A stretch of 64,000 nt of DNA from Sulfidibacter corallicola (lineage in GTDB: Bacteria > Acidobacteriota > Holophagae > Acanthopleuribacterales > Acanthopleuribacteraceae), in the NCBI RefSeq assembly GCF_017498545.1, contig NZ_CP071793.1:7081001-7145000 (forward strand), in the 5' to 3' direction. A program made the translations under genes and the position numbers. The notes under the pieces were generated by a model. That model ran no database searches and had not been told where the DNA came from. It saw only the letters and a program-made list of their open reading frames with translations. This document shows, one piece after another, positions 41,851 to 54,300 of the stretch. Every line of letters starts with the position of its first letter. Within the stretch, counting starts at the first letter, position 1.

Positions 41851-43748
41851 CGCTGCGTGATGTATTGAAATCAGGAATGGACGAGCGGACCACGGACTGG
41901 AAAGACAATCCCGAGGAGAACTCGCGCCGACCTCGTCGTTGCGGGGTCTATTCCTTACCAGCACCCATAAAGGGTAAAGCCAGCGCTCAGGACTCGCAAA
42001 GTTCGAGCGTTTCTGGCCACCTCGGGTCAACAATATTATCCCGAAAGGAAGGCAAAAGACCAAAACGCCTATCTGAGCTGGAGCGCACAGTTTTGGCAGC
42101 GATCATGAGTAACTGCCACACTGTAATCCGGCCGCACGCCTCGGAAAAACGTCGTTTCAAAAAAGAAAATCCCCGCATTCGATTCATTTCCAACCGCATA
42201 GCCGCCATGTATTTGTTCCTGGGAAAAAGTGGCGAGGCGTTTGTCGAATTTGAGAAGCGGATACCAAATCGAGTAAGGATCACACCGATGGGTCGCGATT
42301 TCCTTGCGAACTTCACGCTTGGGGACGGTTCCGAGAGGGTGTTCAACTCTCAAGGGATCTCTAGCGTGATCATTGGCAAGCATGGCGAGGTACGAGTCTC
42401 CTCAAATGGGGATCGAACCAAGCAGGATGAGACGTGGGTGCCCACCTACACTTATGCAGCATGGAAGGTTGACGGTGAGCATCGAGGAATTGATTTGGCC
42501 GAATATAGTTCCATGAAGACCTTTAAGCTCAGACAAGAACGGACTGGGGAGGGAGCCCGGAGATTGACGCGAGTCCTTCCAGATGGTAGCCACGATGTTT
42601 TGACTTTTCCGAAACACGTCGCCTTTTATCTCGATACCAAAGGGGAAATCCGGTACATCCAAGAACAGCCCTACTTGGATGCCCATATCGCCGAGGCCTG
42701 TCGTCAGCTAATCGAAAGGGGTCTCGTCGTCAAAAAGGGCCGCAGCCCGGTCACCTTGACCAACTTAAAGCTGACGTCTGCTGGAGAAGCGGTCTACCTG
42801 GAGAACCCACGAAGGAAAAATGTTCCTAAGCGGCATCCTGCTTCGACCATCCCAGAGGCACGATTGAGCCCGCTCGACTGGCAACTGTTGTGGCGAGCTG
42901 TTGGCGAGGATCATACCCCCCTCCTCAGTCCCGAAAACCACATTGGGCAACCAGCGAGCAAGGTAAAGTCCCCTGCCACCAAAACGGAAATCGAAACTGC
43001 CCTAATCAATCTCAAAACCAGAGATTTGATTGTGACCCCCCAATTGCGTAGCCTGAAATTAACGGCCAAAGGCCGCCTTCTTCTAAACAGGCCGACCGAT
43101 AAAGACCGGACCATTATCGATAAGCGAGAGAAACAGTTACATACCGTCTTAACCGCAGTGGGGTTTGCCCCGGAGCTGGCTCCGATGGATCCACATTCCA
43201 AGGAGGCATTGGAACAATTGAAGGGGAGCGCAAGTCTAAAGCGCATTCGAGAATACACCCATTCAGGCGTGCCGGTGAATTTGTGGGTTCCCAAATCGAA
43301 GGAGCAAGGAAACGCCCCTGCATACAAACGGAGGGAGCTCGGACACGACCTCATCCTGGCTGAAGGGCTACGGCAAATCATGTTGAAACTAGAAGCGGAA
43401 GGCGCAGAGGTGGTGGGTTTCCGATCCGAGCGGGACTTGAGAAGCGAACAGACCCGGATCAATCAAGGTACTCTTTCCCCGAACTCACCTGACCACTACA
43501 ACGTTGGTTTGCCCGATGGAGTGATCACCTATCGCACTGCTTTCGCGGAAGAAAAATCCCTGGGCATAGAGGCCGACGCTGGCCATAGCCCGCTGTCGAA
43601 TTCCCGCGGATACCTGAGAGAGGCCATTGCTGCCAAGGCAGGGTGGGCTAAATCTCGAAATATGCAGCTCGTATTCGTAGTCGACCATCCGGCAAGAGCC
43701 GCGAATCTTAGGAGGGATGGAAGAACCGTACATTTGTTGGTTCGATAG
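41847..43748 (+). CDS. Second replication-relaxation-like paralogue
   Basis: A 633-residue protein homologous to the one at 39015: SELERTVLAAIMSNC parallels TEYEQDVLFAVAAQ, YAAWKVDGEHRGIDLAEYSS parallels YASWKVDGEARRIPLSDYVD, and the C-terminus has LPDGVITYRT then LGIEADAGHSPLSNSRG, followed by LVFVVDHPARAANL. The terminal domain again looks like a nuclease-type fold with acidic residues (EAD, VVD). Translationally coupled to the small membrane protein. Likely in the same process as the first paralogue. Confidence 0.55.
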   Translation: MTLRDVLKSGMDERTTDWKDNPEENSRRPRRCGVYSLPAPIKGKASAQDSQSSSVSGHLGSTILSRKEGKRPKRLSELERTVLAAIMSNCHTVIRPHASEKRRFKKENPRIRFISNRIAAMYLFLGKSGEAFVEFEKRIPNRVRITPMGRDFLANFTLGDGSERVFNSQGISSVIIGKHGEVRVSSNGDRTKQDETWVPTYTYAAWKVDGEHRGIDLAEYSSMKTFKLRQERTGEGARRLTRVLPDGSHDVLTFPKHVAFYLDTKGEIRYIQEQPYLDAHIAEACRQLIERGLVVKKGRSPVTLTNLKLTSAGEAVYLENPRRKNVPKRHPASTIPEARLSPLDWQLLWRAVGEDHTPLLSPENHIGQPASKVKSPATKTEIETALINLKTRDLIVTPQLRSLKLTAKGRLLLNRPTDKDRTIIDKREKQLHTVLTAVGFAPELAPMDPHSKEALEQLKGSASLKRIREYTHSGVPVNLWVPKSKEQGNAPAYKRRELGHDLILAEGLRQIMLKLEAEGAEVVGFRSERDLRSEQTRINQGTLSPNSPDHYNVGLPDGVITYRTAFAEEKSLGIEADAGHSPLSNSRGYLREAIAAKAGWAKSRNMQLVFVVDHPARAANLRRDGRTVHLLVR

Positions 43749-43859
43749 TCAGTTCTCAGAATCCGCTGCTTCTCGCCCACTGTGATACGTATAGGGGGAT
43801 TTCTAGAGAATGTGGTAAAGTCAAAATCAAAAAGTGCCATTTGTCACCATGAGAGAATC

Positions 43860-44306
43860 ATGAACACAAAACGAGGAACGATATTTCTTTTGTTACCTTT
43901 TGTAATTTTTGGCTGTTCTAGTGAAAGTATTCCAGAAAACATGATTGTTATATCCCCAAAGAATAGCAAAACAGAAATAAGAAAACAAGCTTTGCAACAC
44001 ATCACCTTGGGCTCTGATGTTGAGCTGGTAAAGGATTTTTTAGATAACAAGTTGTTTAGGAAAATTTACCACGAGAACAAAAGTAGGCCACGCCCTCAAG
44101 TTGAATACAAAAACGAAAAGCGATATCACAGCTTCTGTTACGAGAAGGAGTGGTGGCCAAAAGAAATACAAGCTGGCGGTTACATCTATGCTGAACTAGG
44201 ATATTTTGGTTCCTTTCCTGCAAAGGTCGTAGGGATGTGGTGGTACTTCGATGAAAATGATCGTTTTATTGAGCTCGAAATTTCTGTTTCAAAGGGAGCA
44301 CCTTGA
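43860..44306 (+). CDS. Small lipoprotein
   Basis: From the ATG at 43860 this is a 148-residue protein with a lipobox-like VIFGCSSES at residues 15-23, so probably outer-membrane anchored. The mature part (HITLGSDVELVKDFLDNKLF, KVVGMWWYFDENDRFIELEI) looks like a small SmpA/BamE-like alpha-beta fold, but that is only a guess. It is AT-rich and converges on the immunity-like lipoprotein gene across a shared terminator. Possibly another immunity protein. Confidence 0.6.
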   Translation: MNTKRGTIFLLLPFVIFGCSSESIPENMIVISPKNSKTEIRKQALQHITLGSDVELVKDFLDNKLFRKIYHENKSRPRPQVEYKNEKRYHSFCYEKEWWPKEIQAGGYIYAELGYFGSFPAKVVGMWWYFDENDRFIELEISVSKGAP

Positions 44307-44308
44307 AT

Positions 44309-44344
44309 AGCCAGACGCGCGTCTGAAAGGGAACGCGTCTGGCT
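44309..44344. terminator. Bidirectional terminator
   Basis: AGCCAGACGCG (44309-44319) and CGCGTCTGGCT (44334-44344), perfect 11-bp stem with a 14-nt loop, exactly filling the gap between convergent genes. Confidence 0.75.
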
Positions 44345-45316
44345 TTACATGCATTCTCCAAGAGGCACGGACTTTAATGAATTTGTCTCTCCGAATCGGT
44401 TTGAAATTGATTCTAAATACCAAATGCGATTTTGGTCTTTGGTAATTAAAAACGGAAGAATTATCTGGGTATCGATTTCATTTGAACATTTTTTAGAGTT
44501 ACTTTTCTCAAAAAACAAAAATCTGCTCACTTCTTTCCCTATCTGAGGAGATGTCTTGTCAAGCAATATATGGCCCTCCTCGCCGGAATACCAAATCCTA
44601 CCACTGCGCATTTCTTGTTCGTGCTCTATTTGGTTTTCGGAATTTATGACATCGTCTAAATTGAAAAACGAAGTCGAGGAAAGAAAATCACGTTCGATAT
44701 TTATTGCTTTTGTGTATTTGTCTCTTTCGTTTGTTTTTGATGTTTCGATTTTTAATTTCCCGTTGCCATCAACAGATAGCTTTTTAACTTCATTATTTTT
44801 TTTATCGAAATACCATAGTGTTTGACTGCCTCTTGGGAACAAAGGGGATTCAGTCTCTATTTTAATTTTTTTCAGTATACCATCAAGAGGTTTGAAGATC
44901 ATAATCTCAACCGGCTTTTCTGGATCAGGGTTGTATTCCAATTTAAAATTATGTGTTTTTTCAAATCTGACAGCAATCCAAAGTTTAGAATTGTCAAATG
45001 GGATAAATACACATGGATACTCTTGGTTGAGGAAGCTCATATGAGTACTTTTATCTCCAGAAACCAACTCATATCTTGATCTTTTGTATTTCGAAAAAAC
45101 CTTCTTCCCTTCAGGAGAAAAAAAGTATTTCTCCTCCTTATACTGAATTCTCTCCACGATTTGGGTTGTCGAATTCTGATCTACACGAAACCCTACACAG
45201 CGAACAAACTCAGTATCGCTACGGCTACAACCAAAAAAAGAAACAAAGAGTATTCCAATAAAGTGAATACCTTTTATCTTGTAAATTGCTCGGTGATTCC
45301 TATTAAGCATTTTCAT
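44345..45316 (-). CDS. Putative immunity lipoprotein for the RHS toxin
   Basis: A 323-residue protein with a signal peptide ending in the lipobox-like LFVSFFGCSRS (Cys near residue 30), so the mature protein is probably lipid-anchored. The rest is beta-rich and polar, with no family recognised. Its start overlaps the stop of the 4,488-residue RHS gene by 4 bp (ATGA), so it is co-translated with it. This is the usual position of an immunity gene behind an RHS toxin. The envelope location fits a toxin that acts outside the cytoplasm. The gene is AT-rich relative to the RHS core, as is common for toxin tips and their immunity genes. Confidence 0.55.
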   Translation of the reverse strand: MKMLNRNHRAIYKIKGIHFIGILFVSFFGCSRSDTEFVRCVGFRVDQNSTTQIVERIQYKEEKYFFSPEGKKVFSKYKRSRYELVSGDKSTHMSFLNQEYPCVFIPFDNSKLWIAVRFEKTHNFKLEYNPDPEKPVEIMIFKPLDGILKKIKIETESPLFPRGSQTLWYFDKKNNEVKKLSVDGNGKLKIETSKTNERDKYTKAINIERDFLSSTSFFNLDDVINSENQIEHEQEMRSGRIWYSGEEGHILLDKTSPQIGKEVSRFLFFEKSNSKKCSNEIDTQIILPFLITKDQNRIWYLESISNRFGETNSLKSVPLGECM

Positions 45317-48300
45317 TTTCGAGGGAACCCTCCATGTGTTTGGACTCGCACATCAACTCTTCTTTGAGATGGGGCGTTCTCCAACAATTCAATCAAATCT
45401 AGGAACGAACCATCTCCAGGAAGGAAGTTTAGTGTAACATCTTGAAGATCAGAATCTCCCATATTGCGAATAATGTTTTGAATAGTTTTGTGGCGATTGG
45501 CATCTCTACTACTTGCAGATTTTCCGGTTGTCTGAGAGATTAAGTGAACAAAACCCATAAACTCTGATTTAGATACCCTAGGCGTAGAGCCTGGAGTCTT
45601 TTTTGCAAACTGAACCATTAAGTCATAGTAAGTGCTTGCCATTTCTTGAAAAACTTTTGGCTTTAGAAATGGATCATCTTCCTCAGCACCAAGTTCATGA
45701 TGTGATTCGTGTGAAACTTTGTTCATTTCGGGATGAAAGTGACCAAATGGAGACGTGAATGTCTTATATGGAACTTGAACCTTTCTATTGGGTTTCAGAA
45801 GGCTTTTGATTTCTTTCTGTGTCATTCCTTGAAGAGCGTACCCTGACCAGTACGGTAAATCAACAACATCGACTGAGTAACTATGCGCGGGATCATCTAC
45901 CATTGAAGAGTCAGTATGAGAGTAGCTATCTTGGAAATAGTGACTGATCATTCCAAAAAGCTGATCTTCGCTAAGGTATGCCTTGTAAGTCTGACTTCCG
46001 GTCCCTCCATAACGCTGCCTGTACGTTGTTTCCCATTGTAAAAGTCGGTTTAATTCGGGTAGATTTAGATTTTGAAGAGCCTTAGCGGCGTGTCCTCTCA
46101 TCATCCCAATAGATTGCTTCGAAGGGTAAATTACATGAAGTTGCTGCACATCGATAATAGAGTGAAGGCTTGCGAGATCGCCATGGGAAGCATTTAACTT
46201 TATTGCTCCAATCGCGTTTAAGCTCTCTGTTGCATCAGGACCCCAAGTAAAAAAAGCGATCTCTCGAGCCCGATCTTCTGATAACCCTGCTGCCAATGCC
46301 GTTAAATATGTGAAATAGCCATGAATAGAACGCGCGTATAGACCATCAGGATCCCAGTACAAAACCGGATTGCCTGCTGCATAGGCATACGGCTCCTTGA
46401 CCGTGCTGGGGTCGTAGAGGTCGGGGATTCGGTAATCTGGGTTGAGGAAATGGCCCAATCTCGGATCGTAGAAACGATGGTGCATGTTGACCAAACCGCT
46501 GTCGTGGTCGATCAAATGCCCGCCAATTCCCATTGAAACCGTGCGGAAGCCGGCACCCGGCGGGAGATGGAAGCCCTTGTTGGGGATCTGACCGGGCTTG
46601 CCTTCATCGCCTGGCTTCGTGGCCAACAGCTCGCCCCATGGGCTGTATGGCGTGAAGTACACCTCGTCGCCATCCGCTTTCTTGTAGGCGAAGGGCGTGC
46701 CCAAATGATCGGTAAGGATGTAATAGTCCGTTTCGCCGCTTAAATCGCGGAGAAAGACGGGTCCAAAGGGACCGTAGCCGATGGCATGGGTCCAGTTGAA
46801 TGAAGCCCCCGACCTTTCTCCGATCGCGATGACTCTGCTTCCGTGCCAAGCGAAGACCAGGTGTTGACCCACCCCTGGCACAGCGGCCTGGACCCGGCGA
46901 TGCTGGATGTCGTATTCGAAGCGCTCCTGGGCTGTGCCGTTCTTGTCGCGTTCGATCAGTCTCCGGAACCCATCCCAGCCGTAGGTCATCACGTCGCCAT
47001 TGGATTTATGGACCTGGGTCAGGTGGCCCAAGGCGGGGTCATAGGCGTAGATGTCGACTTCCGGGGCCGGCGGCGGGGTGCCGCCATCGGCTCCGTCGTC
47101 CTCGCCATCCTCGGTGGCACAGGTCGCGTGGCGGCGCACTTCGCTGATTCTGCGCTCGTCCGCCGTGCCGTCCAGACAAAACGCCTCTTGGACCAACACC
47201 GTGCCGTTCAGGACGCGGGTCAAGCCCGCCAGGAGCTTGTTTTTCGCCACGCCGTTCCCCGAATCGCCGTATCGCTCTTCGATCACATCCGTGCCCAGGC
47301 TGCTGGTGCGGTCGATGCGCACACCGGTCAAGCTCAGGTCAGCGCTGTAGGTCGGCGTCCACACTTCTTCCAAACCCGGAGCGCGTCGCGTCACCTGAGT
47401 AATCACGCTGTCCGGTGGACCAGCCGTGCCCGGCGCGGGGCACGCCTCACTCAGGTCTCGGGATGCCCAGTCCAAGTCCAAAACGTAGGCACCGTTGTTC
47501 GTTCGTATCGTGTCGAAGTGACCGTCTTCCGTCCGGGTGATCGTGAATTCGGTGCCGTCCCCCCAGATCATTCGACCCGGCATGCCCTGTGACCAATCCT
47601 CGAACCCGACGCTCAACCCCTCCATCGTGACCCGCATCTGGTTCCCATGTTCGTCGTACAGGTAACTGAAATCATGCGTTTCCGATCCATCGGGCGCGGC
47701 GACGGCGAGGGCGTTGACGTGGCCGTAGGGATCGTAACCGTAGGTGATGGTCACGCCGTTGGGGTCCGTCGCACGATGGACCCGGTCGAAATATACCGTG
47801 GGGTCGCCATCCGTGGCTCCGGCATCTTGGGAGGAGCTATCTCCACTGCCTCCGCTACTCCCCGAGCCACTTTGAGATTCTCCATTGACACCGCTACTTG
47901 GGGGAAGATATGTCCAACTCTGCCAGGGCTCGTCATTGCGGGTCAGCTTCTGGAGCCGGCACCCCTGGTCTCCCGTATAATCAAAGCCCCACACATCATC
48001 CTGTTGCGCATCACGAATGGTGTTGAGAAAGATGCCCTGATAGGTGTGCTGCCGCAGGGGCTGACCGCCGATCTGGACGTCCTTCAAGCGCCCGTTGGCG
48101 TCGTAGCTATAGGTTTTGACCTGAAGCCCGGGATGATGCACCTCACTGAGGCGGCCTTGCGCGTCCACTTGGACCTGAACCGCACCTGGCAGGTTCAGCA
48201 ACTCCCGCCCTTGCTGGAATACGTCCAGGATCGGGCCGGCGCCGACGCGAAGCGTCTCCACCGCACCCCACGCATTATAGGTGTAATGGCTCGCGGGCCG

Positions 48301-51300
48301 ATTTCCCCGCCGCAGGCACACCAGATCACCTTGCGGGTTGAACTGCATTTCGGTGGGCAGGCCGCCTTTGGGCCGGTAGGTGACCTGGGCGGGTTCTCCT
48401 CCCTTGTGGTAGGTGGCATCGATGATCAAGCGCCCCTGGCCCACGTCGATCTGACCCGGCCTTCCCTGGCTCCAGTCGCTGAAGGTGACGGCCTCGGTGC
48501 CGCCGACGATGCTTTCCAGCAGGTCACTGGTTTGGTTGTATTTCCACTTCAAAACACGGCCCGGTCTCTCGACCTGGGTGACGCGACCCGCGCCGTCCCG
48601 GGTGATCCGCCGCACGGGTTTCCCGTTGCGCTGGACCTGCGTGGGCTCGCCGTAGGCGTCGAACTGCAACGTGTGGTCTTCGCAGTTCGGTTCTTGGATG
48701 GTGACCTTCCGGCCAAATGCCTCCCACTCAACGCCGTAACGGTTGTACAGGTAATCCTGCACCTCGGTCACTTCGCTTTTGATCGGATCTTCGGTGACCG
48801 CGGCGCGGAAGCCCTTCCGGGTGGTCGCGGTGGTGCCGGTGGTCGCGTCCCAGGACAGGGCGGTTTGGGTGCGGTCCCCCAGCCAGGAACCGGATTCCGT
48901 GTTCAGCACCGAAGTGCCGGCGTCCCGTTGGAACAAGGTGGCCGCTCCGTCTTCGCCGCGGTAGGGTGCCCCGGTCGCTTGAACGGTCGACACCAAATCG
49001 GTGCGGTCGTCATAGGCGTAGGACAGGGTCAGGCCACGCGTATCCGTCATGGACGCCATGCGACTCCGAGTGTCGTAGCCGGCGCGCCAAGGGAGGTCGT
49101 CCAGCGTGGTCCCACCTTCGATGCGGCCCAAGCTATCGAATTGATAGCTTTGGGAGCCCACTTCAACGGGGGTCCCGCTGCTGCGATCAAACACCCTCAC
49201 GATCTCGGGCGCACCCGTGACGTGGTAGCTGTCGACCAGCATGCCCGAAAACCCGACATCCACCGCGGCCAGGTTGCCGTACCCGTCCAGCGCGTAGCGA
49301 TCGACAAGGGTTCGGTTCTGATCCTGTTGTTCGATCACCAGTCGGTTCTCATGCAGCGAAACTGTGCGGATGAAAGCCAAGGATTCGGCCAAGCCACCGT
49401 CCTCCTCCACGAAGGACTGGGCGAGCCCGGCCGTGTCGGTGTAGCTCAGGGTGCTGGTGGTCTCCTGGAACCCATCGGCAACGGTGACTCGCTTGTTGGC
49501 GCCATCATACATAACCTCGATAACCGGTGCCTTACCCGCTGCCGGATCCTCGCGTTTTGTGGAAGGCTGATCCGTATCGCCGCCATCCGCTTTAGCGATT
49601 CCGGTGACCCTGCCGAAGAGGTCGTAACTCAGTTTCACCTTGCCCACGTGCGGCATGGTGGTCTCCTCGACCCGGCCCAGGACGTCGGTCTTCAGGTGGA
49701 TCGGAGGGCCAGGTTGGCCTTGCAGAGTGACCGTCGCCCCCGCAACCGTGATGCCTTTGCCGTCCACGGGCGCGACCTCGTACTCTGTCCGACGAATCCG
49801 GTCGTCGACCGTGAGGATGTGATCGGTGTCGCCGTAGTACGTGTAGCTCACCAGCTCGTCGAACTCGTCGTGGATCGATCGTAACCGACTGAGCGCATCG
49901 TAATGGAAGGAACGCTGTTCCTCATCCACCCCCGGTGCGGTTCGGGTTTGCGAAACGATTCGGCCCATGGTGTCCAGCCGGGTGGTCGTCTTGATATCGG
50001 TCCCCGCTTCCGTGACCACCATTTGGCGATGATTTCCCACCACGGCGTAATCATAGGTGACCGTGTGACCGAGGTCCGTCCGCTCGATCTGGGTGGGCCG
50101 CCCCAAGGCGTCTCGAGTGATGGTCGTGTGCTTGCCGAGGCGGTTGGTCGATTGCGCTTCGCCGAACGCATTGACCTTGGTGGTCGCTAGGTCCTGATCG
50201 GTTCCTGGCAACCGAAGCGTCAACGTGCTCGGCGACCTGAAATGGACATCCCCGTTGATGGGTCGGTAGTGATGGGACCCCGTCGATCCGGAAACCAAAC
50301 CGAGCAGGCCCGTCGTCTGGAGCGGGACGCCACTTGCGCTGATCTGGGTCACCACCGAGGCCGTTCCGTCCGCATCCCTGAGCGTCACCGTTTTCGGGTC
50401 GACCTCGCGCACCAACGTGTGGTTCAGCGGGTTGGTTTGGCTTGCGATTTCCCGCGCAAATTCAGGTGCGTTATGCCACGTCCACTGCCAGGTTCCGCCG
50501 TCGATTTCGTGGTGGGTCATGCGGCCCTGGGCATCGTAGTCGAAGGTCTGGTCCCGCATGCTGTTGCCCGTGAGGAACCAATCGAAGCCCGCAACAGCCC
50601 CCGCCAATCCTTCCAGCGGGGTGAGGGCCCGACGCGCCCACGTGAGCGAGAAGGCTCGGCTCTCCTCGCCTTGAAAGCTGTAACCGCTGCTAAGCCAGGC
50701 GCCTTCGGTCTCGCCGAAGGTCACCGTGTAGGCAGGCACCGCATCGACTTGGGCCAGGATGGCCGACGTCACGCGTCCCGCGGCGTCCAGCTCCCGCGTG
50801 ATCTGACGGCGGGCCGCCCCATCGCCAACTTCGCTCACCGTCAGGCTGTCCGCTTGGCCATAGACCGCTTCGTACACCACCGGGTCCGCCACACCCGACG
50901 CCTCGATGCGTTCCAGCCGTTTCAAGGCGAACCGGCCCACCTGCGCCAAGGGCGGGCTCCAGGTGAGCTGCACATTTCGGGGCTCGGGGTTGCCGTCCTC
51001 TTTCAACGAAACCTGGGTCAGGTAGCCCGAGCCGTCATAACCGTAGACCGCGGTCGCCGACAGGCTGGGCACCCGCTGCGTCGCGATCCGCGTCCCGGCC
51101 CCGTCGGAGAGGTAGATTCGCTTTACGCGTCGTTCGCCACCGCCGTCGTTGGGCAAGTCGTGGAGCGTTTCGGGATACCGTTCCTTCGCGGTGGCCCACA
51201 TCCGGTTGCGCCAGGGCCGGTCCTGCCGGGACTCGAGCAAGGTCTCGGTGAACAGCGGGGCCGGCGCCTCGCCCAAGAAGCCGGGTCGCATCAGCGGCAG

Positions 51301-54300
51301 GCGCAATCCGTTGCCCTGTTCGTCGTCTTCCCGGAATCCCGTGTTGAGGTCGGCCAGCACCTGCGTGTACTCCGGCCAATCGAAACGGCTAAACAAGGTG
51401 AACGCGAGATTGCCGTCGTGGATCAGGACCCAGGGATCTTCTGCCTTTGGGCGGCGCAGACTGCTGAGGGGGTCGTGCCGCAGTCGCGCGGTTTTCCCTT
51501 CATCCGTGACGTCGGCTTCCACCTGGAACCGACCCGGCTGCTCCAGAATCAGGCGGGCGTGAACGTCGGCCTGAGCCAGCGCGGCCTGGGTTTGCGGCAA
51601 CGTGCCGGGCCGCCACCAAGCAGGCATGGCCTGGTAGAGCCGGGTGCCATCGAGCATGCCGACCCCGTACGCCCCCGGGCTAAACGCGTAGTCGCGGGCG
51701 TGGACCCGCGTCAGTGACAGATCCACCCTCGGGTCCCGAGCACTTAGCACCAGATCCTGTTGGAACAGGTCTGGAGCACCGGCCACCAGGTCAAGCCCCG
51801 ATTCGGTCCGGTAGGGGTCGCGGTAGCGCGTGGCCGGAGGTCGCCAAGCGATCAGAAAGGCTGTCGATTTCTGGGCACGAATCTGACCCGTGCGGGTGAC
51901 TTTCCAGTGGACCTTCCCCGCGAGGAAGCCGTGCTCGCGAAGGGCTCGCGCCTGGGTCTGGAGGTACTCGGCCAGGGCCCCCGTGTGGAAGCCGACCATG
52001 CGGTTGGTCTCGATTTGGGCGCTGGTGAAGGTCTTCGACCATCCCGCGCCGCCTTCCACCTCGAAGGTCAATTCCAGAGTTTCCTTGGGGAAGAGCTCCA
52101 CTTCGTAGCTGCCCACCTCGGTGGTGAAGGTCAGTTGCGGCATGCCGCCGCCCTCACTGAGGTCGAGGTCCGTGGCATACAGGACCGCATAGGGTTGGTG
52201 GGTCAGGAAGAAGCGCGGCTGGTTGCGCCGGTTGCCGTTGTCGTCCGTGGGCACTTCGCCGGTCTGCCATTGGGCCAGGTCGTAGGCCAGCCAGCCGAAG
52301 CTGCGATAATCGACGACCCGCAAGGGCAAGCGCTGCAAGCTTTGATCGCTGCTGCTGTAAAACAAGGCGCCATCATGCAGGAACAGGTTGTTGGCGATCG
52401 GCGCCCCGCCTCCCTGGCCAACAATGGTGGCCAAAAACAGCGCGTCCTCGGCAGGATCGGTAACCACGTGCTGTTCCGCGCCGGTTTCGAGGATGTGCTG
52501 GAACAGCACCCGGAGATCGCAGACGGCGATCACTTGACCGCTCCCGTTCTTGGTGGTCACGGCAAGCAAACCGTGGTCGCGATCCACTGCCAGATCGATC
52601 ATCCCATTGGGAAAGACGAGGGTAAAACGAGGCTTGGTGACTTCGTCGAGCAGCGGCGTTTCGGGAAGATCGTGGAGATAGACGAACCCGCCCCGCGTGG
52701 CGCTGTGCTCGCCGTAGACCGCAACGTCCCGGTTCCGTGCGGCCAGCCCCGACTCGGTGCGTTCGATGAAGGCAAAGTTCTCGGCTATCCCGACCCGCAT
52801 TCGGCCCAATGCCCGTCGGCCCGGTGCCCCTTCTGGCGTGGCCACATCCTGAACGGGCGGGAAGACCGTGCGCAGAAGCGCACGCGGATCCCAGTGCTGG
52901 GCGACCGGGACCACCAAATCGTTGGCCTGGGTGTCGATCCGGTGGGCACCGGGATAGGCGTAGGCCATGGTGGCAAAGGCCAGTTCGAAGCCCTCGCGGG
53001 CGCGGTGTCGGAACCCGGCGACCTCACCGATCCCCGACGGGTTCAGGTAGCGCGCCACCGGTTGGTTTTGGTCCCAGAGATACTGGAACCTGTCCGGCGC
53101 CACCCCTTGTGGTGCCAGAGCCGCCTCGGCAGCGACCTGGGTGAGGAAGGGTCGGAGATCGCGCACTTCGGTGAACCCCAAGGGACCGGCAGCCTGGATA
53201 TCCAACCACCCCGTGATCAAGTAAGGCCCGATGGCATCCACGGCGCCTTCCTTAATCCATTGGCGGGCCCGCACCTGACCGAGCTTCACCAGTTTCCCGC
53301 CCTGAGCCTTCAGCATGTGGAGCAGCGAGGTCACCTGAAACGGCGAATTGAACTTGACCACAATCAGGGTGCCGTCCGGAAGGCGTTTGAGCCGTTCCCG
53401 GTTGCCGCGTTCGACACCCAACACTTCTTGCCCCGTTAGGGCTTCCAACGATCGGGGTGGGAACAGGGCCACGTCGGCGAAGTGGAATCCAGGCGCGCGA
53501 AACGTAGCTGAGCTGATCAGCGCAGTTTGCCCGCTGGTCTCATTGTCGTTTGCCCCCGCCGCACCGATCCCATGGGTGTTGATCAAGTCGACGCGGTATT
53601 GACTCGCCTCCGCGCCAGGGGCCGGGTAGGCATGGACCACGATGTTGCGGTATGCAGTGTAGACGTGGTCGGCGGTGGTCCGGCTGGTCACCTGGTTGCT
53701 ACGGGCATCCAAGGTGCGGAACCGAGCGCGGAAAAAGGGCTGCGCCTCGCCGCGAAGGTCATACTGGGTCAGCCGGTCGCCATCGCGGTCAACCAACCCG
53801 TTCACGTCCAGTTGGTACCCGGTCGCGAATTTCAGACTTCCGGCCGGGTACATGACCAGCTCGGTGAGGAAATCGTCCGCGTCGATTGGGATCCCACGGC
53901 CGTCGGTGAACACCATCGTGACCGGGTCGCCCCCCTGCGGTGAGACGACCACGGTTTCGGCGCTGATCCCCGAAACGGGTTCGCTGAACTCCAGGTACAT
54001 CGGTTCGGCGACCAGGATATCGGTTTCCCCATCGTAGGGTTGGCTGGAAAGGACCATCGGCGCCACGTTGGCAATCGAGCCACCGTCCTCACCGCGTTTG
54101 AGAAACAGGTGGTGGACGAAGTCCTGACCTTCAGCGGAGCCTTGGTCGAACACGCGGAACGCTGCCTTGAGATGGAGGTTCCCCGTTAGGTCGGCGGGGC
54201 CAATGATGACCGGGATCTGAATGGGCAACTCGGTCGGCTTGAATTCCGTGGCGGTGGTCCGGTTCTCCAATCTCAATTCAACGCGATCCAGCGGGCGGTC

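Noticed and set aside
47647..49884. A 745-residue plus-strand open frame (also a similar one at 54322-56859)
   Set aside because: Both lie fully inside the minus-strand RHS gene, show biased composition and no domain, and are mirror frames of high-GC codon usage.
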